Origin: Thiomonas delicata
GTDB taxonomy: Bacteria; Pseudomonadota; Gammaproteobacteria; Burkholderiales; Burkholderiaceae_C
Direction of reading: 5' to 3'
DNA length: 64,000 nucleotides
Assembly: GCF_900088825.1 (NCBI RefSeq)
Contig: NZ_LT592171.1
Location: 1,345,131-1,409,130, forward strand
The stretch's first letter is position 1. Each line of letters starts with the position of its first letter. Position numbers and translations under genes: made by a program. Below, piece after piece: positions 1-8,893 of the stretch. The notes under the pieces are model-generated. The model worked only from the letters and a program-made list of their open reading frames with translations. It was not told the DNA's origin and did no database searches.

Positions 1-215
1 CCCGATCCCCGATCTCCTTGGCCGCGATCTGGCTGCGCTCGGCCAGCTTTCTCACCTCGGCGGCCACCACGGCAAGCCCTTGCCATGCTCGCCGGCGCGG
101 GCGGCCTCGATGGCCGCGTTGAGCGCCAGCATGTTCGTTTGATACGCGATGTCGTCGATGATCGAGATGCGCTCGGCCCCTGCAAACTGCCGCTCGCCAC
201 TTCCTTCACGATGAA
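1..215 (-). pseudogene. Methyl-accepting chemotaxis protein fragment (frameshifted)
   Basis: The reverse strand encodes the hallmark hairpin tip of a chemoreceptor signalling domain: [20 protein letters not shown], then ARAGEHGKG. One base is then missing. The expected continuation ([15 protein letters not shown], then IAAKEIGDR) appears in the next frame down to base 1. The part upstream of the hairpin is also degraded, with only QFAGAERIS recognisable. Chemoreceptors normally run 500-700 residues with periplasmic and HAMP regions, and none of that is visible here. This is therefore a broken remnant whose C-terminal end lies outside the window. Intact receptors of this class signal through CheW/CheA at the inner membrane. 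Confidence 0.8.
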
Positions 216-622
216 TAACGCGACATTGCGCTGAGAACGGCGACCCAGACCCTGTTCTCAACTTCCCCTGGCCGCCTTCCCGCGTGGCAGCGCAGCACCT
301 CATAGAGATGCTCGCTCTCTCCAGGCATCCCCAGATGGCGCCTCACAAAGCACGACTGATGCTCCTCCAGGGGCGTTGAGACCAGCAAGGTGATCGCGCC
401 CTGGCCATCGTCGTTGGCGATCAGGGCCCCCTGCCCATCCTTCAGCGGCCCCACCACATGTCCGGCCCCGCGCAGTTGCACCCGCTCCGGCTTGAACTGC
501 CCCCGGCTCTCCAGCCGCAGGCCCTCGATTTGGGCGAACAGCTCCTGCACCCGCGGATCGTTGGGGTCGTAGTCGAACTGCTGGGACGTGGGGTCCCAGG
601 ACTTTCCGGAAGACAGGACCAT
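206..622 (-). CDS. Hypothetical protein downstream of the c-di-GMP gene
   Basis: An ORF of 138 codons starts at ATG 622 behind a strong Shine-Dalgarno (GGGAGG, 5 nt spacing). It lies only 10 nt after the stop of the large GGDEF/EAL gene, so the two are probably co-transcribed. The first ~100 residues look like a real protein: an acidic start ([14 protein letters not shown]) and a beta-rich centre ([15 protein letters not shown]). The Arg-rich tail overlaps the decayed chemoreceptor remnant and may be an artefact of a junction near 300. I do not recognise the family. No membrane segment or signal peptide is seen. Confidence 0.5.
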   Translation of the reverse strand: MVLSSGKSWDPTSQQFDYDPNDPRVQELFAQIEGLRLESRGQFKPERVQLRGAGHVVGPLKDGQGALIANDDGQGAITLLVSTPLEEHQSCFVRRHLGMPGESEHLYEVLRCHAGRRPGEVENRVWVAVLSAMSRYSS

Positions 623-632
623 GATGGCCTCC

Positions 633-3600
633 CTAGTCTGTCGGTGCCCCCATGGCCCCACCGCTCAGCGCCATCAGCGCGGCGACCACCTTCTGCACCC
701 ACTGCCGGTACTCGGCACTTTCGGGCCCGTGCTCGACAACGGCTTGATGCATGTGCCGGTGGGCGCTATCCAGATCGGATCCACCGAGTCCTTGCGACAT
801 GATGAAACGGCCCAGCGCACAAGTGCCCTCGTCATGCATCGCGCGCGCCCCCGCGTACCGCACCCCATGCTCCCAGCTCCAGTGCCCCGCCAAGGCGCCC
901 AAGGCCGTCTGCGGATGCTGCGGATCCAGTCGGAGCTCAAAACCCTGCATCCATCCCGGCACCTCGGCCGCCGGCATTGGATGCGCCAGCGCATAGCCTT
1001 GGCCGGCGGTGGCGCCCAAAATGGCGGCGGTCTCGACCAGCGCCGGGCTTTCCAGCCCCTCCACGATCACGTGCAAGTCCAGGCTCAGCGCCAGACGCAC
1101 CAGCGAGCCGATGAAGCCAATGACCCGTAAGGGATCCCGCGGAGCTTCGCGCACCAACCCCTGATCGATCTTGACCGCCGAGAAGGGCAGCGTGCGCAGG
1201 CGCAGCAGGCTGCTGTGGCCCGCACCGAGGTCATCCATGAGCAGGTGCACGCCGAGGGTGGCAAACGCCGCCATGGCGGCATCCCGCCGGGATACGTCAT
1301 ACAGTTCCTCAGCTTCCAGCAACTCCAGGCGCAAGCGGGACGGCGCCATGCCACGCTCCCGCAAGGCCTGTTTCACCCAGGTGTGGCACTCGGGATTGTT
1401 CAACACGGCCGGTGGCAGGTTGAGACTCACGACAAGCTTCACCCCCTGCGCTTCCCAGGCCTGGAGCTGGGTCAGGGCCTGGTTCAATCCATCCCGAAAG
1501 AGTCGCACAAGCTCCGTCTCGCCGAATCCGGGCAGGAACTCCGCGGGGCTGGCCAGCGTACCGTCCTCCAGCCGCAAGCGCGCCAGGGCCTCGACCAGAT
1601 CGGGTTTGCCGCAGCGCAAATCCACCACCGGCTGGTAGTGCAGCTCCAAAGCCCCGTGATACAGGCGATCCCGCAACACATGCCGGCGTTCGACGGAGAT
1701 CGGCGCCATTTGCTGTTCCCGCGACGTCTCATGGTACCGCTCGCTCACCAGCAGCCCCAGGGCCGCCAGAAACGTTCGCGCCGAGGTGGTCTCGAACAAG
1801 CCAGGGTAGTGGCCAAACAGGATCAGCACGGCGAACACATGGCCCTGCGCATCCTTCAGCGGGACTGCCGCGCTGCTGCGGATGCCGGCCGCCTGGGCGG
1901 CGTCATGCAGACGGGCCATGTCGGGGTTGCCGGCATAGCTGGTCGTCGTCTCGATCGTTTCGCTGCGCCAGGCGCGGAAGTACGGAACGTGCTCGAAGTT
2001 CGCGCCGGGGTCGGTCACCAGAGGCATCAACTGGCGTTGGTCGATGGCCTGCAAATAGGCGTCGAACCCCCCGGCCGTGTATTCAAAGACAAACTGCCCA
2101 CCGCTATCGGGTCGCGCAACGACAGCCCCTTGGATTCCCTCCAGTTCCACTAGCTTGTCGACCAGGGCACGCATGAAGTCAGGCCAGTTGGACGCGGCGG
2201 TTTTCTGGGCATGCAGGGACAACAACAGTTGCTCGCGCGCCTGCGTTAATTCCATCTCGCCCTTGATCTGCTCCTCCATCTCCGTGAGCAGCCGCCGCGT
2301 CAGCAGATTCACCAGGCGATTGCGTTCGAAAGGCCTTAGCTTCAATTTGTCGACTTCCTGCTTCAGGGTGTCGAGATAGAGATGCATCGCCTCGATCAGG
2401 GCGCGCTGGTCCAGCCCGACCAGGGCGTGGATGCGGCCCAGACGGTGCGCGTGCAGTCGATGCGTCGCTTCGGTCAGATCCGGTGCAAGGATGTGTCCCA
2501 GATGTTGGTGTTGGCGCTCGCGCAGATGGGCAAATTCGTCGGCACCGAGGCGTTGCAGGATGACTTGCGCGGCGGGCTGCTGCGCCAGGGTGGCGTAAAA
2601 GGTCGTGACGAACTCGGCTGTGGCGCCCAGCAGGGACTCCCGGACACGGGTCAACAGCGCCGATGCGCCCGGTCCATAGGCGGGGATGACCGGTGCATCG
2701 TCTTCGACGGCTTGGTTCAAGGTCGACATAGCGCCCCACCACATCCAGCCTTGCTGGCGGGTGGCCTTGCGTTCCTTGATGGCGTACAACGCCTCGTCGG
2801 CGTGGCGCAGCAGGATCTCGGGCTCGGCATCGTCTTCCGGGTACTGCGTCAACCCCAGGCTCAGGCCGATCCGGGCTTCGTGCCCGCCCGGCAGGACATA
2901 GGGCGCGGTGATGGCCGATTCCAGCCGCGCCAGAACGGCGGACAGATCGTCGCTTCCTGCGGCTCGTTCCAGGATGATCACGAATTCATCGCCGCCCAGG
3001 CGCGCCACCAGATCGCTTTCACGCAAGATGGCCTGGAGTCTGCGACCGATCTCGCGCAACAGCGCATCCCCAACCGCATGCCCCCAGGTGTCGTTGACGG
3101 GCTTGAAATCGTCCAGATCGAGTATGCCGATCACCACCTGCCCACCGTGACGTCGCGCGCGGGCCAGGGTGCGAGTGAGATGTTCAAGCAGACCCCGGCG
3201 ATTGGGCAGACCCGTGAGGGCGTCATGGTCGGCCAGGAAATCCTTTTCGATAGCGATGCCCCGGAGCTTGTCGACGAGTTGGCCGACCTGGCGGAAGATG
3301 CCGTTGAGCTCGGAAAACCAGAGATCGATCGGCTGGAAGACGAGCGATTTCAAATCGGTGATCTCGTTGACCTGGGCGATGCTGTGCTCCAGGGCGCGCA
3401 TCGATCGATCGATGCGCCAATTGAGGAAGACCGTCAGCAGAAAAGCCCCGAGGATCGGGAAAGGAAAAATCCAGAGCATGGAATCCAGGAAGTCATGACG
3501 CGCCGCCTGGATGGACGGAGCCAGGTTCTGGCGCACGTCGATCACGCCGAGCACATTGCCAATCCTGGCATTGGTGTGGCAGCGCAGGCACTCGGTTTCG

Positions 3601-4004
3601 GCGCGCAGCGGGAGCACGTAGCGCGTGCTGTCCGCGCCGAGATCCTGGACCGGCTGGCCGGTGCGGAACACCTGGGTCACCGCCGCGTCCATCGGTGCCT
3701 GCCGGATGGGGCCGTAGCGCGCCGAGACGATGCTGCCGCGATAGATCTGCAGGGCGAAGTCGGAATCCCGCATGGAACCGTTCGTGGCGTGCAGGAAATT
3801 CTCGGCCTGCGCGTGCGTCCATCCCGTGCTCATCAACTGGAACATCGCATCGAAGGTCGACTTGGCGATGATCCGGGACGAGCGGATGGAAGTTCCTTGA
3901 ATGGCACGGGTGAAGGAATGCGAAACGATGAGATAGGCGCTGCCGAAAAACAAGGCCGAAACCAGCACCGAGGTCACCATGATGAAGATTCTGATGGTTC
4001 TCAT
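633..4004 (-). CDS. Membrane diguanylate cyclase/phosphodiesterase with CxxCH periplasmic domain, GGDEF, globin, GAF and EAL
   Basis: A protein of 1123 residues that starts at ATG 4004 behind GGGAGGA. Visible domain order: TM helix (~5-28); periplasmic sensor (~30-170) with CLRCH at 139-143, a CxxCH motif that can covalently bind haem c, as in DUF3365-type sensors; TM helix (~177-197); GGDEF domain with intact GGDEF at 337-341; a globin-like sensor (~470-600) with the RIHALVG proximal-histidine signature; a GAF-like region; and an EAL domain with intact EALARLR, DDLGAG, KIDQG and VEGLE motifs. It should both make and break cyclic-di-GMP in response to redox state or O2/NO. Two paralogues occur at 23177 and 56240. 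A short hypothetical gene follows immediately. Confidence 0.9.
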   Translation of the reverse strand: MRTIRIFIMVTSVLVSALFFGSAYLIVSHSFTRAIQGTSIRSSRIIAKSTFDAMFQLMSTGWTHAQAENFLHATNGSMRDSDFALQIYRGSIVSARYGPIRQAPMDAAVTQVFRTGQPVQDLGADSTRYVLPLRAETECLRCHTNARIGNVLGVIDVRQNLAPSIQAARHDFLDSMLWIFPFPILGAFLLTVFLNWRIDRSMRALEHSIAQVNEITDLKSLVFQPIDLWFSELNGIFRQVGQLVDKLRGIAIEKDFLADHDALTGLPNRRGLLEHLTRTLARARRHGGQVVIGILDLDDFKPVNDTWGHAVGDALLREIGRRLQAILRESDLVARLGGDEFVIILERAAGSDDLSAVLARLESAITAPYVLPGGHEARIGLSLGLTQYPEDDAEPEILLRHADEALYAIKERKATRQQGWMWWGAMSTLNQAVEDDAPVIPAYGPGASALLTRVRESLLGATAEFVTTFYATLAQQPAAQVILQRLGADEFAHLRERQHQHLGHILAPDLTEATHRLHAHRLGRIHALVGLDQRALIEAMHLYLDTLKQEVDKLKLRPFERNRLVNLLTRRLLTEMEEQIKGEMELTQAREQLLLSLHAQKTAASNWPDFMRALVDKLVELEGIQGAVVARPDSGGQFVFEYTAGGFDAYLQAIDQRQLMPLVTDPGANFEHVPYFRAWRSETIETTTSYAGNPDMARLHDAAQAAGIRSSAAVPLKDAQGHVFAVLILFGHYPGLFETTSARTFLAALGLLVSERYHETSREQQMAPISVERRHVLRDRLYHGALELHYQPVVDLRCGKPDLVEALARLRLEDGTLASPAEFLPGFGETELVRLFRDGLNQALTQLQAWEAQGVKLVVSLNLPPAVLNNPECHTWVKQALRERGMAPSRLRLELLEAEELYDVSRRDAAMAAFATLGVHLLMDDLGAGHSSLLRLRTLPFSAVKIDQGLVREAPRDPLRVIGFIGSLVRLALSLDLHVIVEGLESPALVETAAILGATAGQGYALAHPMPAAEVPGWMQGFELRLDPQHPQTALGALAGHWSWEHGVRYAGARAMHDEGTCALGRFIMSQGLGGSDLDSAHRHMHQAVVEHGPESAEYRQWVQKVVAALMALSGGAMGAPTD

Positions 4005-4313
4005 GCAATGTCCTCCCAGGATCACAGCGGGCTCGCCCTTGAAACCACCCCTCAATGAGTGCTCTCGAAACCGTCCTTCGACGGCTCACGCCTCACGGAC
4101 AATCGTCAATATCCACCATTCATTGGCTCTGACCTCCAATGATCGGCGTTTCTTGTTAGAAGCATAGATTTTTTATCGGTGCCGACAATTGAGGCTATCG
4201 GATGTATTGGGCTGTGCCGTGAACTAATTCACAGAATGGCCGCCTGCGCTGCACCCGGAGATTCGTAGGGTAGAGGTCTAGAGTCCAATCCAACCGAGAA
4301 GGAAATTGGGCTG

Positions 4314-4352
4314 ATGTAGAGGCGCTACACCGAGGAACAGATCATTGACTTC
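4314..4352 (+). pseudogene. Tiny remnant of an IS3-family orfA start
   Basis: The plus strand reads ATG, TAG, then RRYTEEQIIDF, the conserved N-terminus of IS3-family OrfA proteins, preceded by a GAGAAGGAA ribosome-binding site. Only about 13 codons survive, and the second is a stop. The remnant marks an old insertion next to the lytic transglycosylase. The antisense of this remnant supplies the odd last residues of that gene in its long frame. Confidence 0.55.
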
Positions 4353-4915
4353 CCGTCAAGGCGCGTTCGCAGGTTGCACGGATGGCTTTGTGCATCGCCT
4401 GGTGCGTCTGGTCGATGCCTTGGGCGGCGCTGGAGTCCAGCGCCAGCAAACCATTCACACAGCTTGCCCCACCAGGCATTGATCCTGGTGATGACGTTGA
4501 AGTTTTGCTGGATGTCCTGGGCATAGCGCTGTTGCAAGGCGGGAGTGGTGGAGTGATAGGCCCCCACCGCCGCCCAGGTATTGCCATAACGCCGCACAGC
4601 CCGACCATACAGTCGGGCACCGGCCAGGATATTGGTGCAGGGCTGCATGACCGTCTGCGTTGTCAGACCCAGGGCCGGAAGATTCCTGCTATTGATTTGC
4701 ATGACACCATAGTCCGTGCTGCCGTCGCTGTTGCGGTGCACGCGCCAAGGCAAAAAATGGGATTCATGCCAGGCGATGGCCATCAGCACCTTGGCATTGA
4801 CCCCGTAGGTCTGCGCGGCGTGGCTAAAACACTCACCGCCAAGGGGTTCGGCTTGAACCGGCCTGACCTGTGCCAGGTTCACCAGGAGCAGCAAGGCGAA
4901 CGCTATTCCCCGCAT
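4325..4915 (-). CDS. Lytic transglycosylase, SLT/VirB1-IpgF type (probable C-terminal frameshift)
   Basis: Cleaves peptidoglycan glycan strands in the periplasm. Start at ATG 4915 gives a signal peptide (RGIAFALLLLVNLAQ, cleavage near VQAEP). The SLT-like domain follows, with the catalytic Glu in AWHESHF, then DYGVMQIN and a region ending INAWWGKL. After about base 4470 the frame becomes Arg-rich and unnatural (LQRRPRHRPDAPGD). The adjacent frame gives a natural-looking tail (LLALDSSAAQGIDQ ... CERALTGSQ) that stops at 4342. A one-base frameshift near 4455-4470 is therefore likely, so this is either a mutant allele or a sequence error. Enzymes of this type often serve secretion or conjugation machines, but no such operon is visible here. 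Confidence 0.75.
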   Translation of the reverse strand: MRGIAFALLLLVNLAQVRPVQAEPLGGECFSHAAQTYGVNAKVLMAIAWHESHFLPWRVHRNSDGSTDYGVMQINSRNLPALGLTTQTVMQPCTNILAGARLYGRAVRRYGNTWAAVGAYHSTTPALQQRYAQDIQQNFNVITRINAWWGKLCEWFAGAGLQRRPRHRPDAPGDAQSHPCNLRTRLDGKSMICSSV

Positions 4916-5013
4916 CGCGCTTTGAGGGCATCGAGTTGGGCATAGGTGATGGCGCGGCCTCCTTCTGTGGCTTGGTGAATGGCCTGCGCCATGCAGGCCG
5001 AGTTTGCGCTCAT
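4903..5013 (-). CDS. Short ORF overlapping the transglycosylase start
   Basis: A 36-codon reading frame (MSANSACMAQAIHQATEG ... LKARCGE) starts at ATG 5013 with GGAG 6 nt upstream. It overlaps the first 13 bases of the lytic transglycosylase, which suggests translational coupling. No family is recognised, and it could equally be a spurious ORF in GC-rich DNA. Confidence 0.35.
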   Translation of the reverse strand: MSANSACMAQAIHQATEGGRAITYAQLDALKARCGE

Positions 5014-5114
5014 CTGCAACTCCGCGGCATCCACGGGGAGATGATTGTTCCGGTTGCACGGTCGGTGCGTCCGCAAGGTTGCCTAGGCTGCTTGACGGCA
5101 AGCCGACCCCGACC

Positions 5115-5921
5115 TCAACTGTCCGACCACGCATCGTCTGCAGCGCCGGAGTCAGCGCTGCTGTCGTCCGACCAGCTCGACGCGTCGGTCAGCCCAAAGT
5201 TCTGATCGTCGGGGATGGATGCATCCGAGGTGTTGCTGCTGGGTAGGATGCTGCCCTGCCCGGCTCCAGACGCGCCATGATCGAACAGCTTGTCCACCAG
5301 GGCCTCACCCACCGCGAATCCTGCCCCTGCGGCCAGCCCCGTGCCCAAGGCACCCATCAGACTCGGTCCTGCGCCCGTGCCGGGTGGTTGGGCCAGGGGG
5401 TAGCTCCCAGGGTTGGCACCTGTGAGGTAGCCGGGCACCTGAAGCTGCCCAGAGGTTGCGGTCCCTGGTGCGTAAACCATGGGACGGCGGGTCTGCGCAC
5501 GGTAGATCGCTGCCAGCATGACGATGAAAGCCAGGGAACCAAGGATGGCCCACAGGATGAAACCGTGGCTCGCGGACTGTGGGGCTGTTGTGTGCGATTG
5601 CAGTTGCTGCGTGAACGTGGCCAAGGTCTGCGGATGGACAAAACCCATGGCGGGGTCGAGTTGCTGGGCGCGGGCGAGTTCGGCCTGGGCGCGGGACCAC
5701 TGCCCTTCCTTGGCCAGCAAGCGTGCATCGATGTAATGCGCCTTGCCTGAATTGGGGTCGGCGGCCAGGACTTGCGCCATCTCCTGATTGGCCAAGGCGA
5801 AGTTGCCTGCCTGGACGGCGGTTTGAATGTCGTGTGGCGTGGGTCGTGTGGCCCAGGCCGTGGCGAGGGCGAAGGACGCGAACAAGGCGATCAGGACGAG
5901 GGTGCGGGACAGGACACGCAT
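5115..5921 (-). CDS. TPR-containing single-pass membrane protein
   Basis: A protein of 268 residues from ATG 5921. It opens with a hydrophobic signal or anchor (LVLIALFASFALATAWA), followed by two tetratricopeptide-like helical pairs (~25-95: FALANQEMAQVLAADPNSGKA and SRAQAELARAQQLDP). A strong TM helix follows (GFILWAILGSLAFIVMLAAIY), then a long low-complexity Gly/Pro/Ser/Asp tail. The TPR part would face the periplasm and the acidic tail the cytoplasm, or the reverse. I do not know its partner. The lytic transglycosylase follows on the same strand. Confidence 0.6.
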   Translation of the reverse strand: MRVLSRTLVLIALFASFALATAWATRPTPHDIQTAVQAGNFALANQEMAQVLAADPNSGKAHYIDARLLAKEGQWSRAQAELARAQQLDPAMGFVHPQTLATFTQQLQSHTTAPQSASHGFILWAILGSLAFIVMLAAIYRAQTRRPMVYAPGTATSGQLQVPGYLTGANPGSYPLAQPPGTGAGPSLMGALGTGLAAGAGFAVGEALVDKLFDHGASGAGQGSILPSSNTSDASIPDDQNFGLTDASSWSDDSSADSGAADDAWSDS

Positions 5922-6046
5922 GGTGGTGGTCTTGGGGTGCAGGTTGCGGGAGGTCGCACGGAAAAGATGAGGTTGCCATGGCCATGCTTCAAGCGCAAAA
6001 CCACGCTGCAATGAGCGCAGGCCCAGCGCCGAACGGCGCCGTCAGG

Positions 6047-6316
6047 TTATTTCAGGTGCGCGTTGAGAAGCTTGGTCATCTCGAACATGCTGACCTGGGA
6101 CTTGCCGAAGATAGGCTTGAGCTTGGCGTCGGCATTGATCATGCGTTTGTTGCTGGGGTCTTGCAGCCCGTCAGCCTTGATGTGCTCCCAAACCTTTTTG
6201 ATGACTTCGGTACGGGGCAACGGTGCTGCGCCGACGATCGCCGCCAGCTCTGCGCTGGGGATCAGAGGTTTGAGGAAAGCTGAATTGGCAGGCTTCTTGG
6301 CAGGGGCGGCGGGCAT
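6047..6316 (-). CDS. SWIB/MDM2 domain protein
   Basis: A protein of 89 residues starting at ATG 6316 with GGAG 9 nt upstream; a TTG 15 nt earlier is possible but weaker. After an Ala/Lys/Pro-rich leader the SWIB fold runs from ~18 to the end: LIPSAELAAIVG, PLPRTEVIKKVWEHIKADGL, QDPSNKRMI, MFEMTKLLNAHL. Small stand-alone SWIB proteins occur in chlamydiae and many beta- and gammaproteobacteria, where they are thought to associate with DNA or chromatin-like structures. The bacterial role is poorly defined. Confidence 0.85.
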   Translation of the reverse strand: MPAAPAKKPANSAFLKPLIPSAELAAIVGAAPLPRTEVIKKVWEHIKADGLQDPSNKRMINADAKLKPIFGKSQVSMFEMTKLLNAHLK

Positions 6317-6552
6317 GGCTGGATTCTCCAAGTTGGGTCGGAAACCAAGGGTAGCAAAGCCATGCGTGAGCCCGCACGCTCACCACCCGGAGCCTCCCTC
6401 ATGTTGCTGTGGACGCTGCCACTGGGCTGTGCTTACCATGCCAGGCGCCGATCCCGTTTGACGCGATCGAGCCCCCACGCGCGGTTCGAACAGCCGGCCG
6501 CAAATCGCACGCCGATCATTTATCCTGCACGGCCTGCAGGGGAGATTCAACC

Positions 6553-6726
6553 ATGCCATCCCGACTGATTCCGGTGCTCATCGTCTTCGCCGCAGTCCCT
6601 CTTGGCCTGCTGGTCGCCGTCACCCTCGACTGGCTCGAAGAACGCGAGTTGCGACGTGCAGAACGCCGCGCACGCCTGTCCCGTGCGCAGCACCGCCCGG
6701 GGCCTGCTCACCCGCCACAGACCTGA
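6553..6726 (+). CDS. Small single-pass membrane protein
   Basis: A 57-residue protein from ATG 6553 behind GGGGAG. One TM helix (LIPVLIVFAAVPLGLLVAVTL) is followed by a highly charged, Arg-rich cytoplasmic tail (LEERELRRAERRAR). The good ribosome-binding site and positive-inside layout support a real gene. Function unknown. Confidence 0.55.
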   Translation: MPSRLIPVLIVFAAVPLGLLVAVTLDWLEERELRRAERRARLSRAQHRPGPAHPPQT

Positions 6727-6800
6727 GCCGTCCGGGCGCGACTTGCATCGCGCAGATCGCATGCTGTGATGGTGATCACCAACCTTTTCTGGAGATCACC

Positions 6801-7502
6801 ATGCAAACTCCTCTCGATGCCGACGCTGCTTCCCTGCCGCATGCAGGCCTGGCTGCTGGCCTGCGCGACTTGACCCTGGCCCTGTTCTGGAGCGACGCCG
6901 CGGCCGGCGTGCGCGGGTGCCGGCGCCTGGCGCAACGCGCGACCCGCGCCGGTCTGCCGCCGCAGCAGGCCAGGCTCCGTGCCACACACCGCCTGCTGGC
7001 CGGCATGGTCATCGTGACGCTGGGCACCCCACCTCTGGTCATCGCCCTGGCCGCAGCCGGCCATGTCTTGGTGGGCAGCTCCGCTGAAGGACGCCACCTG
7101 CTGCTGGCGCTGAGCCTGGCCAGCGGGTTGCTGTACGGCCGTGGGGTGCTGCAACTCGGGCGGCCCGATGCCTGGTGGCGGGCGCTGTATCGCAACGCGG
7201 GGATGGCTGTCCAGGCCCTGCCCTTGCGGCGCGTGCTGGCGTCGTGGCGGCCTGCGGTGCTGGACGCCTCGATCGGGCATCCCTGGACGCAGGCCCGGCG
7301 CTGGGCCTGGGCTGCGGGGGTCAATTTGCTGACCTGGGTCGGCATCCTGGCTTGGCTGCCGGCCGACAGCCCTCGCCTGGTCAGCTTCTGGCTGGCTGGC
7401 CTGGGGGTTCTGAGCATGACCTGGCTGCTCAAGCAGCACCACCGCTGCATGCTCCGGGCCCTGGCGGCCTTCATCGCCGCAGGTGATGCTGTGTGGTGCT
7501 GA
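6801..7502 (+). CDS. Hypothetical multi-pass membrane protein
   Basis: A 233-residue protein starting at ATG 6801 with GGAG 7 nt upstream. Hydrophobic segments around residues 68-92 (MVIVTLGTPPLVIALAAAGHVLV), 98-113, 170-187 (NLLTWVGILAWL) and 195-212 suggest three or four TM helices. No transporter or enzyme motif is recognised. It sits alone between a small membrane gene and a decayed region. Confidence 0.5.
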   Translation: MQTPLDADAASLPHAGLAAGLRDLTLALFWSDAAAGVRGCRRLAQRATRAGLPPQQARLRATHRLLAGMVIVTLGTPPLVIALAAAGHVLVGSSAEGRHLLLALSLASGLLYGRGVLQLGRPDAWWRALYRNAGMAVQALPLRRVLASWRPAVLDASIGHPWTQARRWAWAAGVNLLTWVGILAWLPADSPRLVSFWLAGLGVLSMTWLLKQHHRCMLRALAAFIAAGDAVWC

Positions 7503-7644
7503 GCCCGTGGGCGGTGTTCGCCGCGCGGCGCCTGCCGTGCATCTGCTGAAACGGCTTGGTCATCGATGTGCGCGCCTGACTTGTGGCGCATGCGTTGCAT
7601 GATCGGGCCAAAGCGTTTTGCTTTTCACGCACCTTGACCGATGT

Positions 7645-8302
7645 TCAGCGGCGCGCCGCTGACGAGGGCGGGCTTTGCAATGGGAGCTTGAAGTTCAGCA
7701 GATCGTAGGAGGCGTTCTCGGCATGGCGCAAGGCGGCTCGCAAGGCGCCGCGTCCGGCTTCAAATTGTGGGTCGCGCAGCCAGGACCGATCAAGTCTGGC
7801 GTAGAAATAGTCGGGGTCGACAGTCACCGTGTAGCGTAGCCATCGCGCTTGTGGCGATCGCCGAGCCCGGTACTGCATCGCAAACGTCCCCCCTGGTGGG
7901 ATCCGCGTATCGAAACGCTCGCGTTGCAAGTCGAGACTGACGTCCCGCGCAATGACCCCTTGCTGCAAGGTCGATCTGATCGCCCTGCCCCGTGCGTCGA
8001 GCTGGGTCAAGGTGACGAGCACGCGTGGCGTGACGTACGTCGGGAAATCGTGACCGACGTGGGCGCTGATGACTGTCAGCCCGGCGCGAATCTGGTCGTT
8101 GGCCTGCGCAGGCGCGCGGATGTCGAAACGCAGCCCGCTTCGCACCATAGCGAGATCATGAATCCCGCGCCAGAGGTGCTTGCCATCGCGCCGCCAAACC
8201 GCCTCACGCACCACTGTCACATCGTGGAGCGAGCGGTCAGTCGATCCGCTTGCACGAGCACGCGCATTGCGTAGGAAATATCCATCACTTTTGCTCCATT
8301 GT
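7645..8302 (-). pseudogene. C-terminal remnant of a multihaem cytochrome c-like protein
   Basis: The minus-strand frame is open from a TAA near 8303 to the stop at 7645 and has no convincing start; the first candidate is a GTG at 8220. The text DLAMVRSGLRFDIRA ... HVGHDFPTYVTPRVLVTL ... LDARGR resembles the beta-rich C-terminal part of large periplasmic multihaem cytochromes. No CxxCH motif survives, so the haem-bearing N-terminal part has been lost at a junction near 8300. The family call rests on memory of the GHxFPTYVTP motif and is tentative. A perfect 16-bp palindrome (7646-7661) lies at the stop codon. Confidence 0.4.
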
Positions 8303-8495
8303 TACGTTAATCGTAACGATCAATTGCGCGCGGTCATCTGTTTTTCCGAACCACTGCTATCTAGAGTTTGGACATGGAGTCGCGGTCTCGTTGGCTTCCC
8401 CACCTCGCTCAACCACTTTCCTGAATCGGGGGTCATCATGAATGACATCATCAATTCAATCGCGAGCAAACCGCTCCCATTAAAGGTCAACCCTA

Positions 8496-8854
8496 GTGAG
8501 CCATGCCGGGCGCACGCACTTGGTCATTTCAGGCGTGACGCTAGGCACCTGTGTCGCGATGCCCACTCATTCGCTGATCGATGATGGCGATCCGGCGTAT
8601 CCCGTGGTGAACGCGTCCGGAGCCTGGAGTCACTATGAGGCCGAGGCCGCCATGGCGCGCATGACGCGATCCGGTGCCCAGCTCGTCACCGTGTTCGCCT
8701 TCGGTTGTGAGCTGCAGGCCGACTGGAAAGAATCGAGTGCGGACCCCATGTTCGAGTCATTCATCGACAATCTTCCCGAAGATGGTTTCGTCGTCCAAGG
8801 ATTCTGGGACAACGCAAACACACGCGAATCCCGGATCCGTTCGGAACCGTGTAG
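8496..8854 (+). pseudogene. Isochorismatase-family hydrolase, C-terminal remnant
   Basis: Encodes the second half of a cysteine hydrolase of the isochorismatase/nicotinamidase superfamily: RTHLVISGVTLGTCVAMP, with the nucleophilic-Cys region, then YPVVNASGAWSHYEAEAAM and RMTRSGAQLVTVFAFGCELQ. The N-terminal half with the catalytic Asp is missing. Near 8826 a one-base shift moves the natural ending (PDPFGTV, stop at 8852) out of frame. The piece is truncated and frameshifted, so probably non-functional. Confidence 0.65.
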
Positions 8855-8893
8855 ATTCAAACCCGGATGTGAACGGTCAACGAGAACAACACA

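Noticed and set aside
2382-4058. A 558-codon open frame antisense to the large cyclic-di-GMP gene
   Set aside because: Shadow frame of a GC-rich gene; the opposite strand carries clear domains.
7646-7661. Perfect palindrome CAGCGGCGCGCCGCTG as a terminator
   Set aside because: No U-run on either side and it overlaps the stop of a decayed gene; could be a chance GC palindrome.
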